From positions 63,084,178 to 63,148,177 of the forward strand of contig JAVIAB010000059.1 in the NCBI GenBank assembly GCA_032433765.1: DNA of 64,000 nt. Reading direction: 5' to 3'. The notes below the pieces were generated by a model. It did no database searches and was not told the origin of the DNA. It saw only the letters and a list, made by a program, of their open reading frames with translations. This document shows positions 47,560-59,180 of the stretch, in pieces. The DNA comes from Megaustenia siamemsis. Its lineage: Eukaryota; Mollusca; Gastropoda; Stylommatophora; Ariophantidae. Numbering within the stretch: position 1 is the stretch's first letter; every line of letters starts with the position of its first letter. Both the position numbers and the translations under genes were made by a program.

Positions 47560-48312
47560 GCAGCCATTGTTGTGTGTGCTACGTCATAACAATGGCTGAT
47601 TGTATATCCCTAAAACGTATAATTGGACGCTAATAGTGAAAGGCGGAATGGATTTTCGTATATGACTTTGCAGCACCGGGGATTTATGTTGGTCAGGAGA
47701 GATTCATAATTTCACAAATTCACATTGCAGGGAGATCTTACAATCTGTTGTTTGATGTGTGACGGGGATAGTCAGATGACTAACTGTGTTTCATATGTTC
47801 GGATTTGGAGTCAGGGTGATGCCCTAGCATCATCAAGCGCTATACATTTTTATTTTAAAATGACGATTATCAGTTCAGGAGGGCGTGAACTTCCAGTCAA
47901 TATGGTGGATAGGAGGCAGGAACCATTAAAGGCTATGTCTGAAAAGTGTTCCTTGTTGTAGTTTCCTCATATTCCAAGTCAGGTTTGTTGCAGAAGCTAC
48001 TGAGTTAAGTGCTCTGTGCATACTGTGAGCTGTGCGTTTCATCTGTTTTGATCGTGTTTCGATATTCCGATTGTCTACGATGAATGATGATATCGTATGA
48101 TGGAAAACAGATGACTGTGTTCACTTTCTGTGCGGTTTCGCCTTATGTCTTTTGGCGTGTGCTGAGACTGCTATGATGGGGACTACAGCTTCCTTTCTTT
48201 GTTTGGGAGATGAACTATTAATTCGGATGATTCCACTGGCACGGGCGGTTGAGCAATTATGGATTTTAATTTGTTTTGCAGTGATACCGGGGCCTACCAT
48301 AACCATAACGTA
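47560..48312 (+). mobile_element. Repeat R, copy 2, uninterrupted
   Basis: The most complete copy, from tgttgtgtgtgctacgtcat to gataccggggcctaccataa. At 47860 it shows aatgacgattatc unbroken: the empty-site equivalent of the LINE-B insertion in copy 1. Confidence 0.8.
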
Positions 48313-48599
48313 CCTCCAGTTATGTGCTGGATCTCCGAAGAGTCGAACCCTATGTCAGAGTACAGAAAGAGTGGGTTGAAGCAGATACCGACCCACACAA
48401 GGGACAAGAGGGAACCCAGGTCGGACACAGCCAGTGTGCAGAGGCTTATATTCACAGAGTCGCTGAAACCCTGAGTAAGAGAAAAGTAATATTTGAAATG
48501 TAATATTTTAATTGTAATGCTTGAAATGTAATATTTGAAATATAATATTTGAATTGTGTGTTTTATGGATGCTGTAAAGTAACTAAAACGATAAAGACA

Positions 48600-49125
48600 A
48601 GTGGAACAATATTAAAACAGGTAAATTAATTTAAATATCTGGGAACATTGTTAACCTCAAATGGTAGATATACAACAGAGGTGAGATGCAGTATGATTCA
48701 GACAAAAGCAGCTTTCCAAAAAATGAGGAAGATACTGTACAATCCATTTTTGATAATGTAAACAAGAAAAAGAGTTCATAAATGTTATGTAGAGCCAGCC
48801 TTAGCATATGGATGTGAATCACGAACAATAGGACAACGGGCAAGAAAATCAATGGAGGATGTAGAAATGTGGTTTTACAGAAGAACTTAGAGAATGCCAT
48901 GGACAGCTAAGAAGAGAAACGAAGAGAACAACTATAATATATTGTAACAACTGGGACAACTGAAGGACGAAGAGATAGAGGGAGGGAAAGAGAAAAGATA
49001 CCAGACAGCTTAAGAGAATGGTTTGGCAGAAGGTCAACAACAGAAATGATAAATAACTATCGAGAACGAAAGTTGTGAAGAGACATGATCACCTACGCCA
49101 GTAGTCACGGTACTTGATGATGATA
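48600..49125 (+). pseudogene. LINE-A 3' part with tail
   Basis: Starts in the text for FKYLGTLLTSNGRYTTEV (frame-shifted around aatttaaatatctgggaac), continues with gcagctttccaaaaaatgag, the region for RKRVHKCYVEPALAYG, and ends acttgatgatgataatga. Many stops. Confidence 0.85.
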
Positions 49126-49622
49126 ATGAATATTTGGTTTGCTTTGTTTTGTCGAATGTCTATTTATTTATCCATTATAATTGCGTTTAATTATCATTTC
49201 GAAATTATGTAACCCTTTTAAAATAATGTTTAACTCTCTTCCTTTCTGAAGATATTGCTGGCTTGAACTGAATTATCTGACGTGGATTTGTAAAAACCTG
49301 ATTTCGCAAGAGCCGATGTGAGCCTTATTGGGGAGTGAAAGCTAAAAAAAACATTAGCTGGCGAGAGCATTACTGTGAAGGCGCAGAATTAATAAAATTA
49401 TTCCCTAAATTTCTTCACGAATTATTTAATAGTTCATATAAGTATACTTGATGATGATGATAACTATACTTCGACAGCTGTTTGTGATTTGTTGTGTTAT
49501 TACCAACATATCAAATGTATACACATAAAAAATGTTATTAAAGTAAGGGAGAAATAAAATTCTTGAACAAAATAGAGAAACGGTGAGAATATATATGAGA
49601 AAATATACAATAAAGTAAGGAA

Positions 49623-49630
<8 letters not shown>
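49126..49630. other. AT-rich stretch, nothing recognised
   Basis: No repeat copy or frame found. Confidence 0.5.
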
Positions 49631-49696
<66 letters not shown>

Positions 49697-49709
49697 CCTA
49701 TATATATAT
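49631..49709. repeat. (TA)n microsatellite
   Basis: Long TA run with one taggccta interruption. Confidence 0.97.
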
Positions 49710-49711
49710 TC

Positions 49712-49862
49712 TTCTTCAAACTTTCAGCTTCCTGTAGAGCATAAGTCTTCAATAAATACTTCCCAAGCCGTTCTGTTTTTTGTCGAACTTTTAAGATCGT
49801 TCCATGTCTTCCCCATCATCTTCATCTCTGTTTCTATCTGTCTTCTTCCAGAATTCTATATA
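49712..49862 (-). mobile_element. LINE-E 3' end
   Basis: Reverse-strand text atggggaagacatggaacga, aacagaacggcttgggaag and tctacaggaagctgaaagtt matches 46810-46915. Confidence 0.75.
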
Positions 49863-50105
49863 ATATAATATAGAATATAATTAAATATAAAGAATATAAA
49901 TAAGTAAGTAATTTAAAATGTAGTGAAGTCATTAGAAAATATTACTTTATGTTAGCCTACTGAATATAATGTATGTGTCTTTATTTATTATGTCAGCGGT
50001 AGCCCAGACCCCAAAACCAGTATACGCACTGATATATATACAGAAAAGAGATAGTGTTTAAAAGGAACTGTAAGAATGCATAAGTGGGCGTATTTAACCA
50101 CATAC

Positions 50106-50330
50106 CTGCTTGGAGAAGATAATGATGTTAATGATGTTGGCTGCTGACCCTAGAACACTGATTGGACCATTTAGAGCAACAGAGAATATTATCCCCAGCA
50201 CTTGACGAGCCTCATCGCTTATTACGTAGTCATAGAGGTGGGCATTTTCGTGTGGGGATTCCCCACTACCGGAAGTCTTCGCTGACACTGTTGAATCTTC
50301 TGTGCAAGTCATCTTAAGAGTTATGGCCAT
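50106..50330 (-). CDS. Rhodopsin-class GPCR, exon 1 (N-terminus and TM1)
   Basis: First coding exon of the receptor whose last exon is at 40937-41643. The frame starts at 50330 (MAITLKMTCTEDSTVS); a second Met seven codons in is an alternative start. An extracellular N-terminus of ~45 residues is followed by YVISDEARQVLGIIF and TM1 with the conserved Asn (GPISVLGSAANIINIIIFSK). A donor CAG|gtatgt (minus strand, near 50105) ends the exon in phase 0 after Gln. The last exon needs a phase-1 donor, so at least one exon for TM2 and the start of TM3 must lie between 41650 and 50105. I did not find it. Confidence 0.75.
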
Positions 50331-50339
50331 TGCTAGAGA

Positions 50340-50552
50340 GTGAAGATGTTTTATGCTTTATCTTTATATTTAAAAAAAAACAAAAACATAAATGTAATCT
50401 ATTTTGTGGCAGATAAAATAGAATGAGATTATTAGCAGTTTAATTTTGGGTAATCACATGGACTAGCTCATCTTACCTACAGGGTGTCCACAATAGAACT
50501 TTTAATTTAAACTAGTTGTAGAATCAACACTTTTTTGCGATGTTTATAAATA
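50340..50552. other. 5' flank of the GPCR gene; one transposon-end-like motif
   Basis: AT-rich. The motif acagggtgtccacaatagaa at 50479-50498 resembles mariner-type termini, but no partner end is visible. Confidence 0.3.
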
Positions 50553-51340
50553 TTATCATCATCATCAAGTGCCATGCCTGCTGGCGTGAGTGATTATGTC
50601 TCTCCACAACTTTTGATCTCGACAGTTATTTATTTATTTGCCTCCTCTATTTCTTCGTCTCTCAATTTTCCCAGTTGTTACAATATATTCTAGTTGTTCC
50701 CTCCTCATTACATGCCCCCCAAAAAAGATGATCTTTCATAATATTGGACATTAGTTCTCATATTGCTTTGGCCTCTTTCAGAACATTTTTATTTCTCTTC
50801 TTAGCTGTACTGTATGGTATTATCAGCATTCATCTCTAAAACCACATTTCTACAGCCTCTAGTGATTTTATTGTCTGTTGTCCTGTTGTCCATTATTCAT
50901 ACCCATATGTTAAGTGACTCTACATAACATTTAAGAACTCTTTTACTTGTTTCTATTGTCAAAAATGGATTGCACAGTATCTTCCTCATTTTTTTTTTGG
51001 AAAGCTGCTTTTGACTGAGCCATTCTGCATCTCACTTCTGTTGGACATCTATCATCTGAGGTTAACATTGTTCTCAGGTATTTAAATTAATTTACCAATT
51101 TTAATATTGTTCTATTAGTCTTTATTGTGCATTGTAGTTTTGTTTGTTGTTGCCATTACTTCTATCTTTTTGCTATTGAGGTTGAGTCCTTTATATTTGC
51201 TTTTCTTCACTATAATGTCTAATTTTTCTTGTCACTCATTTTCACTCTTAGCGATTAAGACTGTATCATCAGTATACCTTAGATTATTTATATTATGCCC
51301 TCCAATTGTTATTCCATATGTTGCATACCAATGTAAAATT
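50553..51340 (-). pseudogene. LINE-A, longest copy, with RT YTDD box
   Basis: The reverse strand reads GHNINNLRYTDDTVLIAKSE near 51240-51300, the YxDD catalytic box of reverse transcriptase. It then continues through a thumb segment and the post-RT region to the tail (catcatcatcaagtgccatg on the plus strand at 50560-50579). Many frame breaks. It shows that LINE-A and LINE-B share the NNLRYTDDTVL type of RT and are related families. Confidence 0.8.
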
Positions 51341-51419
51341 TGATACAAATACCTGTCAACAATTTGCAAGTTTTCCTAACATTGGAATTGTGATCGACAA
51401 ACTTTTGTTGTGTGGTCTT

Positions 51420-51525
51420 ACATCATCGAGTGCCATCTCCGAAACGAAGGTTGGCTACCATGGAGCGCCATTCTGCTCTGTCTCTTGCTTTGATGATGCA
51501 GGTTGTCATAGGCTGATTTGGTGGT
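51420..51525 (-). mobile_element. LINE-B 3' end, ~105 bp
   Basis: catcatcgagtgccatctcc, then gaaggttggctaccatggag and gttgtcataggctgattt. Confidence 0.85.
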
Positions 51526-51628
51526 CTTACAGTCAATCCAAATTGTTTACTTTCGTTTTATTTTGGGTTATAGATTAGTGAAAATGTTGGCAATAGACAT
51601 CAAATTTGTATTACGGGTGACAGTTTAG

Positions 51629-51750
51629 TCTCAAGGCAAGACGCCGGTCTCGAGACAGAGCGGTTATGAGTTCAAATCCGGGTTGCACCAGATGGGATTT
51701 TTATTTGTGATTTCTCTCTGCGGCAACCACCCCTGGTCTCAGCAACAAAA
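51629..51750 (+). mobile_element. SINE I, partial, forward
   Basis: Contains a single ggcaagacgccggtctcgag unit, a B-box-like gagttcaaatcc, and the body to ccctggtctcagcaacaa. Confidence 0.75.
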
Positions 51751-51961
51751 CATAAAATGTTTATTGACACAATTTTTTGGGTGTAATTTCAAAAAAATGT
51801 AAGCTACGATAGCTTTGAATGAGCACGTGTATTATTTTAATTTATGAAAACGTTACCTGTCACCGTGTCTATATGTTAAAGTTACGTTTCTGGTATAGAA
51901 CATTCCAGAAATTCCAAAATGAGCTTAAACATTTAATAATGTCTTTGTTTGTATGTGTAAT

Positions 51962-52297
51962 AGTGACTCTACCATGGACAGCTAAGATGAGTAATGAAGA
52001 CGTTCTGAAAGAGGTCAAAGCAAAAAGAGAGATTATTTCCAATATTAGGAAGAAACAATCGTCATTTTTTTGGCCAGATAATGAGAAGAGAACAGCTGGA
52101 ATATATTGTAACAACTGAGAAAATTGAGGGACGAAAAGATGGAGGGAAGCAAAGAAAAAAAGATACCAGACCGCTTAAGAGAATAGCATGGTAGTAGGTC
52201 AACAACAGGGATGATAATAACTGTCGAGATCGAGAGTTGTGGCGAGACATGGTCACCTACGCCAGCAGGTCCGGTACTTGATGATGATGAAGAATAG
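51962..52297 (+). pseudogene. LINE-A 3' part with tail
   Basis: Reads TLPWTAKMSNEDVLKEVKAK and IISNIRKKQSSFFWPDNEK, then a shift; the end is gcaggtccggtacttgatga tgatga. Confidence 0.85.
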
Positions 52298-53000
52298 TGA
52301 CTACGTAACATGATGCGGTGTCGGGATTCATTCAGATTATTAAAATGTTACCATAGATATGTCTGGGTTAGTACTGCGACCCAGCGTAATGCTGACCACA
52401 TCTGCCATTACTTAACAGTGTTCGTGAACACAACTGACACTTAAACCACACAACTATTGTGCAGAGCATGTCGGATTTATTTAAAATTTTAAAAAAAATT
52501 GTTGTAGACATTTCCGTAAAGCATTTTCAATTGCTCCTATAAATAATTGTGAATATCCTCCCTTATGTAAAGTGTTTTAAGATAAAAAAAAAGTAAGAAA
52601 ACAAAAAGAATGTAGTTAAGTAGTTTGTTTAAATCCCATCGTGACACGTGATCCAGCCCATGTAATTTAAAACTTTAATTAAAGTAAGAGAATTGATCTG
52701 TTACCCTTGTAATTTAAACCACCGTGAAATTACGATACCGTGTCTTCGTATCTACAAGTTTACCCGCGTAAAAATAATAAACTTCTGATCAATTAAATTG
52801 AACGTTCTCTGGTCTGTTTGTACAAGTTATTATCTCAGCAGTTATTAAACACAGAGACCCTGGTTCTGTTTGGGTTAGTTGTCATATTGGTAATTATCTT
52901 GCTGTAATAAGAAGTTGAAAGTCAATGTTTGTCGTTGGCAATTAGTTGCCTTTACACGAAAATATTCGTTACAAATGTAATCATTCTTACTGCACATTTT
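52298..53000. other. AT-rich stretch, nothing recognised
   Basis: No frame or repeat match found. Confidence 0.5.
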
Positions 53001-53004
53001 ATCC

Positions 53005-53475
53005 GTGGAGACGGGCTTTGTACGCATGCAATGGGTAGAGTCATTGCAGAAGTCAAAAATATGTAAGGTCACCTTTGTCTATGTCCCTGGACATGCAGGA
53101 GTACGGGGAAATGAAAGAGCGGGCAGGTTGGCTAGCTGCGCTGTCGTTGAGGACGGGCAACCAATGGATCGGGCGGACATCATTAATGCTCTCCGAGATG
53201 CGGGAAGAGCACAGGACTTCCACAACCATGAGTCCACGTCACTCTTTCGGATGAAAGAGATGGGAGTTAAGATGGGCACAGCCAGAAACGAGAAACTTAG
53301 TGGGCGTGTAAAAAGACCTATCAACCAACACAGAACTGGAGTCGTCAGTCGCTCGACACTTCGAGACTTGCTGAGAATGGGTTCTGAGCACCTATGGACA
53401 TGTTCGGGGTGCAATGATGTTGATCCGGCTAATAACACAATAACTAAATAACTCAATTTTATCCGCTTTGAAATG
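53005..53475 (+). pseudogene. LINE-G: C-terminal RNase H domain
   Basis: An open frame of 148 codons starts internally. FVYVPGHAGVRGNERAGRLA is the last conserved block of the RNase H domain carried by I/Jockey-type LINEs (GH.GV.GNE.AD.LA; the usual Asp is Gly here). A C-terminal region follows (NQHRTGVVSRSTLRDLL, then WTCSGCNDVD). RT and the start of RNase H are missing, so this is a 5' truncation although the remaining frame is intact. A 3' scrap of the same family is at 2281-2340. Confidence 0.8.
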
Positions 53476-53807
53476 GCTAAGTCAAGGTGATTGGAATGTG
53501 AAGATAAATAACGTTATATTTTGTAATAGACTTATATTATCTGATAATTAGTTAGAAATAACATTTATATTATGTCTGAGGATTCGGTTTATTAGTATTT
53601 GTTCAAAGTAATGAAGCGGGATTGATGATCAATATAAGGGTAGTTGAAGGTCGTCTGACTTCAAACCTAGAACACAAGGTCAGCACTTAATGGGTGTCAA
53701 CTGTACACAAGAAATACATTCTATATCACCATCATCAGGTTGTATGTCCTTTGTACATAATATCGAAGAACTCTTTTTATTTTACCTTGTACTCTATAGA
53801 AGTCAGG
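53476..53807. other. Unassigned
   Basis: AT-rich, no features recognised. Confidence 0.5.
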
Positions 53808-54065
53808 GAGCCGCGATAGCTCCGTGGTTGGTAAACTAGACTACAAAGGACAAGTGGTAGGGTTTGATCCCAACCGACGGGTTCCGGGTTCACCCAACCT
53901 TAAATGGGTACCGGATTTTTTTTCTGGGAAAGTAAAGCGGCACGGGCGTAATACCGACCACATTACCCCAAAAATCATGTTCTGAAGGTCTGTAAAATTT
54001 ATGGTCACTAACACCATAATCCGTATACGCCCCTTGGCGTGACGGGGGCTCTTCACTTTTTTTTT
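53808..54065 (+). mobile_element. tRNA-derived SINE, family II
   Basis: Best-preserved head: gagccgcgatagctccgtgg (A-box) and gtagggtttgatcccaaccg (B-box), then the family body, ending ctcttcactttttttttt. Confidence 0.85.
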
Positions 54066-54269
54066 TACTATAGAAGTCATATAAACCCTTAAAAGAACAA
54101 TGGCCTAGACTAGACTGGAGAGAACTAGAGAAAATGTTCTTAAATATGGATGGATGAAGAGAACATATCCGTGGCCCATACTCCAAAAATGCGATCTAAA
54201 TGGCTCTAATTCCCTCATTGATCGTGACATACCTGCCCTGAAAATCGCTGGATCTAAACTATTGACAAA

Positions 54270-54770
54270 TTGAATTCTCCTTCTTTCCTTCCTCATCTGC
54301 CTTTCAGCGTCGAAGGGAGATGTAATTTGCGGTCTTTTGCTCTTCTGTTCGCCTCTGCTGCTGTTATGTTTCCTAGTGCTTCTAATATTCCATCGACCCA
54401 TCTTTTTAGTGGTCGACCCTTGGGTACACCCAAGGTGCTCTCACAACGTTTGTTGAAGGCTCGTTGTGTTGTGTTTTGTTCTTTCTGCCTTGTCACGTGG
54501 CCAAACCATTTTATCTGTTGTTTCCTTATATATTCTATGGCGGGACATTCCTAGCTTTTTTCTCAGTTCTTCATTTCTGATCTTATCTTTCAGACTGTTT
54601 TCTGTCATTCGTCTAACACATTTCATCTCAGTAGAGGTTATTTTACTTATTGTACTTGCATCTAGGGTCCAGGCCTGGCATTGGTAGCACAGCGTTATAG
54701 TGTATTTGCAAATAACGCCTTCATGAAATATAGACTGCATACTGTAAAGGAGAAACTTCCTCAGATTCTT
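54270..54770 (-). pseudogene. LINE-D 3' part
   Basis: Reads QAWTLDASTISKITSTEMKC, VRRMTENSLKDKIRNEELRK and, after a shift near 54480, KGRPLKRWVDGILEALGNIT and AEANRRAKDRKLHLPSTLKG. No catalytic motif retained. Confidence 0.85.
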
Positions 54771-54834
54771 ATTCAAATCAGGAAACTTGAGTCAAGATTA
54801 ATAAACTTCTTTCTAAATATTGTCAAAAAGATGC

Positions 54835-55405
54835 GCAACAGTCAATAACATCATATTATGTATTAATGACAAAAGAATAGGAATGACAAAAAGTAATTTT
54901 AATGTCATGAAGAACATATTAACATCAAAACAAATAACACCAGAGCTAAAACTAAGAATAGCAAAATGTTACATCTTCTCAATATTCCTATATGGTGCAG
55001 AAACATGAACATTAGACAAGAAAACAGAACAGAGAATTGAAGCCTTTGAAATGTGGATATAAAGAAGAATAGGTAGAATTGGATGGAAGGAAAAGAAAAC
55101 AAACGATGAAGTCTTAAAACAACTAAAAATGAAAAGAGAACTACTAAGCACAATTCAAACAAGTCAAATGCGATTTTTGGGCCATGTTAAAAGACACAAC
55201 AGCCCACTAAAAGTAATCCTGGAGGGGAAAATACAAGGTAAAAGTAGCAGAGGCAGACCAAGACTAACATGGACGAGTAACATCAAAAGATGGACAAATC
55301 AGCCTATGACAACACGCACCATCAAAGCAAGAGACAGAGCAGAATGGCGCTACATGGTAGCCAACCTTCGTTGCGGAGAAGGCACTCAATGATGATGATG
55401 ATGTA
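54835..55405 (+). pseudogene. LINE-B 3' part with (TGA)n tail
   Basis: Reads RIGMTKSNFNVMKNILTSKQ, AKCYIFSIFLYGAET, two stops, then LLSTIQTSQMRFLGHVKRHN and SRGRPRLTWTSNIKRWTNQP, to actcaatgatgatgatgatg. Confidence 0.9.
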
Positions 55406-55707
55406 TTAATGCGGCTATGGCGCTGTGGTTCACCAGAGCAAGTAAGAAATAACTTGTTCTCAAATATTTCATAATTTATTTGAATTGACAAACGCTAGGA
55501 TGCAACACTGAAACATTTATCTCTGAACAGATACACACATTAAAACACTGAATTGAAATATAAAGACCCATAGGTTGCTTGTTTAATACTCAAAAAATTG
55601 CTAATGGTATGAGGAGATACAACACTGGAAGACATACAGAATATAAAAGTGGAAAAGTATATGATAGCAGAGTTTATGTGTAGCAACAATATGGTGCTTG
55701 GTGTTGT

Positions 55708-56130
55708 TATAGTTATTGATCGAAGGCCCCAGTATCACTGCAAACGAATTAAAATCCATAATTGCTCAACCACCTGTGCCAGTGGAATCATCCAAATTAA
55801 CATCTCATCTCATTGAAGGATCCAAACAAAGAAAGGCAGATGTAGTGCCCATTCAAAGCAGCTACAGTACACGACAAATAAAATAAGGCCAAGCGGCACC
55901 GAAAGTGAACGCAGCCGAACTGTCCTTCGTCATACGATATCACCATTCATCGTAAGCAATTGGAATATCGAAACACAATCTGGATGAAAACCACAGCTCA
56001 CTGTGTGCAGCGAACACTAAACTCAGTAACTCCGGCAGCAAGCCGAACTTGGAATATAAGGAAACTGCAACAAGGAACACCTTTCAGACTGATTCTCAAT
56101 GGTTCCTGCCTCCTATCCGCCTTATTGACC
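55708..56130 (-). mobile_element. Repeat R, copy 4 (reverse, partial)
   Basis: Matches the reverse of 47900-48300 (ggccccagtatcactgcaaa; aattgctcaacc; aacaaggaacacctttcaga). Confidence 0.8.
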
Positions 56131-56915
56131 GGAAGTACAGTGCTTGGAATACAAAATGATCACGATAACAGAGATTTACCGCCCCTAATGATTATAGTTT
56201 AATAGGAATAAATGATTGTTTCATTAAAATACATAGCAGTCATAGTAAATATTCTAACATGATAAACACACGCTATAATGAGGGTGGGTATGTTACGTAA
56301 TAAAATGATTAAAATTACAGATTATATGTAAATATAGCTATTAAGATTCAATTTGTAGGCATCAACGTAAGGAAGCTGCTGATAACTGCTATGCAAATTA
56401 AAGTACTGTAGAATAATGTGCTACTTAATTGCATCAGTTACGTGTGATACACTACAGAGATAATGACGTTGTCACTGATGCGTAATCCACACTGTTGAAA
56501 AAAGATCACGGGGATACCCATACGTTTACTATTCAACAGTAAAGTTGGCGAAACGGAAAAAAACGTGGTCAAAAGTCGTATTATTACTGTAAAAATTTGA
56601 AAGATCAAGTCAGTGGCGGAACACGCGATTTAATTTTTGCAGAATATTCATAAATCATTATGAAATTACCCAAATAACTATATTAAACGTGAACAATAAG
56701 CATACTATTACTATTGTTATTATTGTTCTTATTATTATTGAGAAACAGATGAAATTTATCTAAGTGCTAGAGGAGTCACTGGAAACCATCATGCATAATG
56801 GCCTAGATTGGATGAAAGTATAAAAAATGTCCAAGAATAAGGATGGGTGGAAAAACCGTGTCTGCGGCCAATGCACAATGGATGGGTCTACAGGACTATC
56901 ATTACTGTGATCTGA
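56131..56915. other. AT-rich stretch, mostly unassigned
   Basis: 56760-56910 has weak similarity to 54085-54210 (aatggcctaga, ggatggatg-like, gtggccca-like), perhaps an old repeat. Otherwise nothing. Confidence 0.35.
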
Positions 56916-56917
56916 AA

Positions 56918-57385
56918 GCTCTTCTGTATTTAATATTTAAAAACCAATAAAAGCTGTTTTCTAATATTTAAAAAAACAATCAAAGATATTATCTAATATT
57001 TAAAGCAATCAAAGCTGTTTTATAATATAAAAGAAAACTTAAAGCTGTTTTCTAATATTAATAAACAAACAAACAAAGCTATTTTCTATGTGTAAAAACA
57101 ATCAAAGATGTTTTCCAATATAATAAATATTTAAATCCGTTTTCAAACATAAAAAAAACAATCAAAGCTGTTTTCTAACATTAAAAAACCAATCAAAGCT
57201 GTTTTCTAATATTTAAAAACAATCAAACCTGTTTTCTAATATATAAAAAATGCAATCAAAACTGTTTTCTAAAAAAAAAAACAATTAAAGCTGTTTTATA
57301 ATTTAAAAAAAGCAATCAAAGCTGTTTTCTATTTTTAAAATTAATCAAAGCTGCTTTCTAATATTTAGAAAACAATCAAAACTGA
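56918..57385. repeat. ~33-bp AT-rich minisatellite, about 14 copies
   Basis: Variable units of the form caatcaaagctgttttctaa plus tatttaaaaaa. Confidence 0.9.
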
Positions 57386-57454
57386 AAGAGATTGGAGCCT
57401 TATCGTGTTTATTTTTGCAGAGGAAGCCATGGAAAGAAATTCTAACTTTTGTCG

Positions 57455-57890
57455 GAAGAATAGCAAAATGTTATGTCTTCTCAACATTCCTATATGGTGC
57501 AGAAACATGGACATTAGGCAAGAAAACAGAACGGAGAATTGAAGCCTTTGAAATGTGGATTTATAGAAGAATAGGTAGAATTGGATGGAAGGAAAAGAGA
57601 ACAAGCGATGAAGAACAACTAAAAATGAAGAGAGAACTACTAAACACAATTCAAAAAAGACAGATGCGATTTTTAGGCCAAGTTAAAAGACACAACAGCC
57701 TACTAAAAGTATTCTTGGAGGGGAAAATACAAGGTAAAAGAGGCAGAGGCAGACCAAGACTAACATGGACGAGTAACATCAAAAGATTGACAAATCAGCC
57801 TATGACAACCTGCATCATCAAAGCAAGAGACAGAGCAGAATGGCGCTCCATGGTAGCCAACCTTCGTAGCGGAGATGGCACTCGATGATA
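57455..57890 (+). pseudogene. LINE-B 3' part
   Basis: A single open frame (57415-57888) spans it: IAKCYVFSTFLYGAETWTLG, FEMWIYRRIGRIGWKEKRTS, KRGRGRPRLTWTSNIKRLTN, ending VANLRSGDGTR. The frame is intact but holds only the post-RT C-terminus. Confidence 0.9.
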
Positions 57891-58525
57891 AATCTAAGGC
57901 TTGGACGCCCACTAGTTCTTTTGTCATTTTCTAGGATGGTAGATAAAGTAAATCTTTTGGTTTGCGGCCATCTTTCATACATTGTAAGTGGCCAAGCCAA
58001 CGTAACCTACGTTGTTTGAGCAGCATGTAGATGTTTGAGTGCGGGCCGCCACGTTTATCACTTTGTTCTTCCAGGTGATATCAAGAATACAGCGTGTGTA
58101 AAATGCTTTTAGCCTTCACTCTTACTTTGTATAAGTTTTCCATGATTCGCTGCCATATAAAACGATAATGCAGGCATTGTAAACTGCGGCCTTTATTTTA
58201 GTTTTCAGTTTGCTGTTATGCCAAACGCGCCTTGAAAGACTGGCGAAAGTGGTAGCAGCTTTACCAATCGGGTGTCAATTTCTGTATCTAAAGATAGTTT
58301 GTCGTTGATGATGGACCCAGGGTAGCTATACTGCTGCACGACATCAAATTTGTGGTTGTCGAGATAGCAGGTCGACATCCTGACCGAGCATATTCGCTTT
58401 CTGCAAATTTTTTTTGTGATGCCGAGTCTCTGCAGGCACGAGGAAATCGATTGATTAAACTCTGCAGTTCTTTTTGACTTTGCGTAACAAGTGCAACGTC
58501 GTCAGCAAATAACAGGTCTCTATTA
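57890..58525 (-). pseudogene. LINE-F RT fragment with FADD box
   Basis: The reverse strand opens NRDLLFADDVALVTQSQKEL, the [YF]xDD catalytic box of reverse transcriptase, near 58465-58525. It continues in changing frames through a post-RT region to RRLRWLGHLQCMKDGRKPKD near 57940-58010. Many frame breaks. Confidence 0.8.
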
Positions 58526-58529
58526 GTGA

Positions 58530-58772
58530 TATGGCGATAGCACAGTAGTTAGTGAACTGGACTACACAGGACAAGAGATAGTGTTCGATTCCACCCGACG
58601 GCTTTCGGGTTCACCCAGCCTTTAATGGGTATCGGATTTTTTCTGGGAAAGTAAAGCGGCACGGGCGTAATATACCGACCACATTACTCCAAAAATCATG
58701 TGCCGAAGGTTTGTAAAATATATGGTCACTAACACCATATTTCCTATACGTGACGGGGGCACTTTACTTTAC
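58530..58772 (+). mobile_element. tRNA-derived SINE, family II
   Basis: Head gcgatagcacagtagttagt, B-box gtgttcgattccac, then the family body to gggggcactttact. It abuts LINE-F. Confidence 0.8.
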
Positions 58773-59154
58773 TATTAGTATTATGTCTGATTTTGGACTT
58801 TGCTTTCAGTCTTGCAAGATTGAATACCCGACCATAAGATCATGCGTGAAGATACGCTCTTCGTTTGCATTCGAGAATGCATGTTTCAACAGAAACTAAG
58901 GACAACTCTTTCTGTATTATGTTTCTGCATAGCGGTCATCGTGAATCAAAGAAGCTCATTAATGTATCGCCTTATTGTTGACATTTTTATTATTTCATTT
59001 GAGAGAAATCTTCATTGGACATAGGATAACTTTAAGATGCTCACATCCCCTCTCTAGCGTGCAGCGACTGACGTCACTTCCGCTTACTAAGAATACTTCA
59101 GCTCAGATGAAAGGATTCCGCAGCATTAGGGAAGACTTGAAAAATTATTGAGGA
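58773..59154. other. Unassigned
   Basis: No frame or repeat recognised. Confidence 0.5.
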
Positions 59155-59180
59155 TGTAGAGTAATTAGGTAGGATAATTA
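59155..59180. repeat. Left flank of a split minisatellite
   Basis: gtagagtaattaggtagg repeats the unit found at 61633-61710. The transposon lies between the two parts. Confidence 0.8.

Noticed and set aside
50479..50498. acagggtgtcc motif as a second mariner-type transposon
   Set aside because: No matching inverted end or transposase remnant was found near it.
53005..53451. 148-codon frame as a host RNase H gene
   Set aside because: It holds only the last RNase H block plus a LINE-type C-terminus, and its 3' end recurs at 2281-2340.
57415..57888. 157-codon frame as a host gene
   Set aside because: It is the post-RT C-terminus of LINE-B, matching four other copies in the window.
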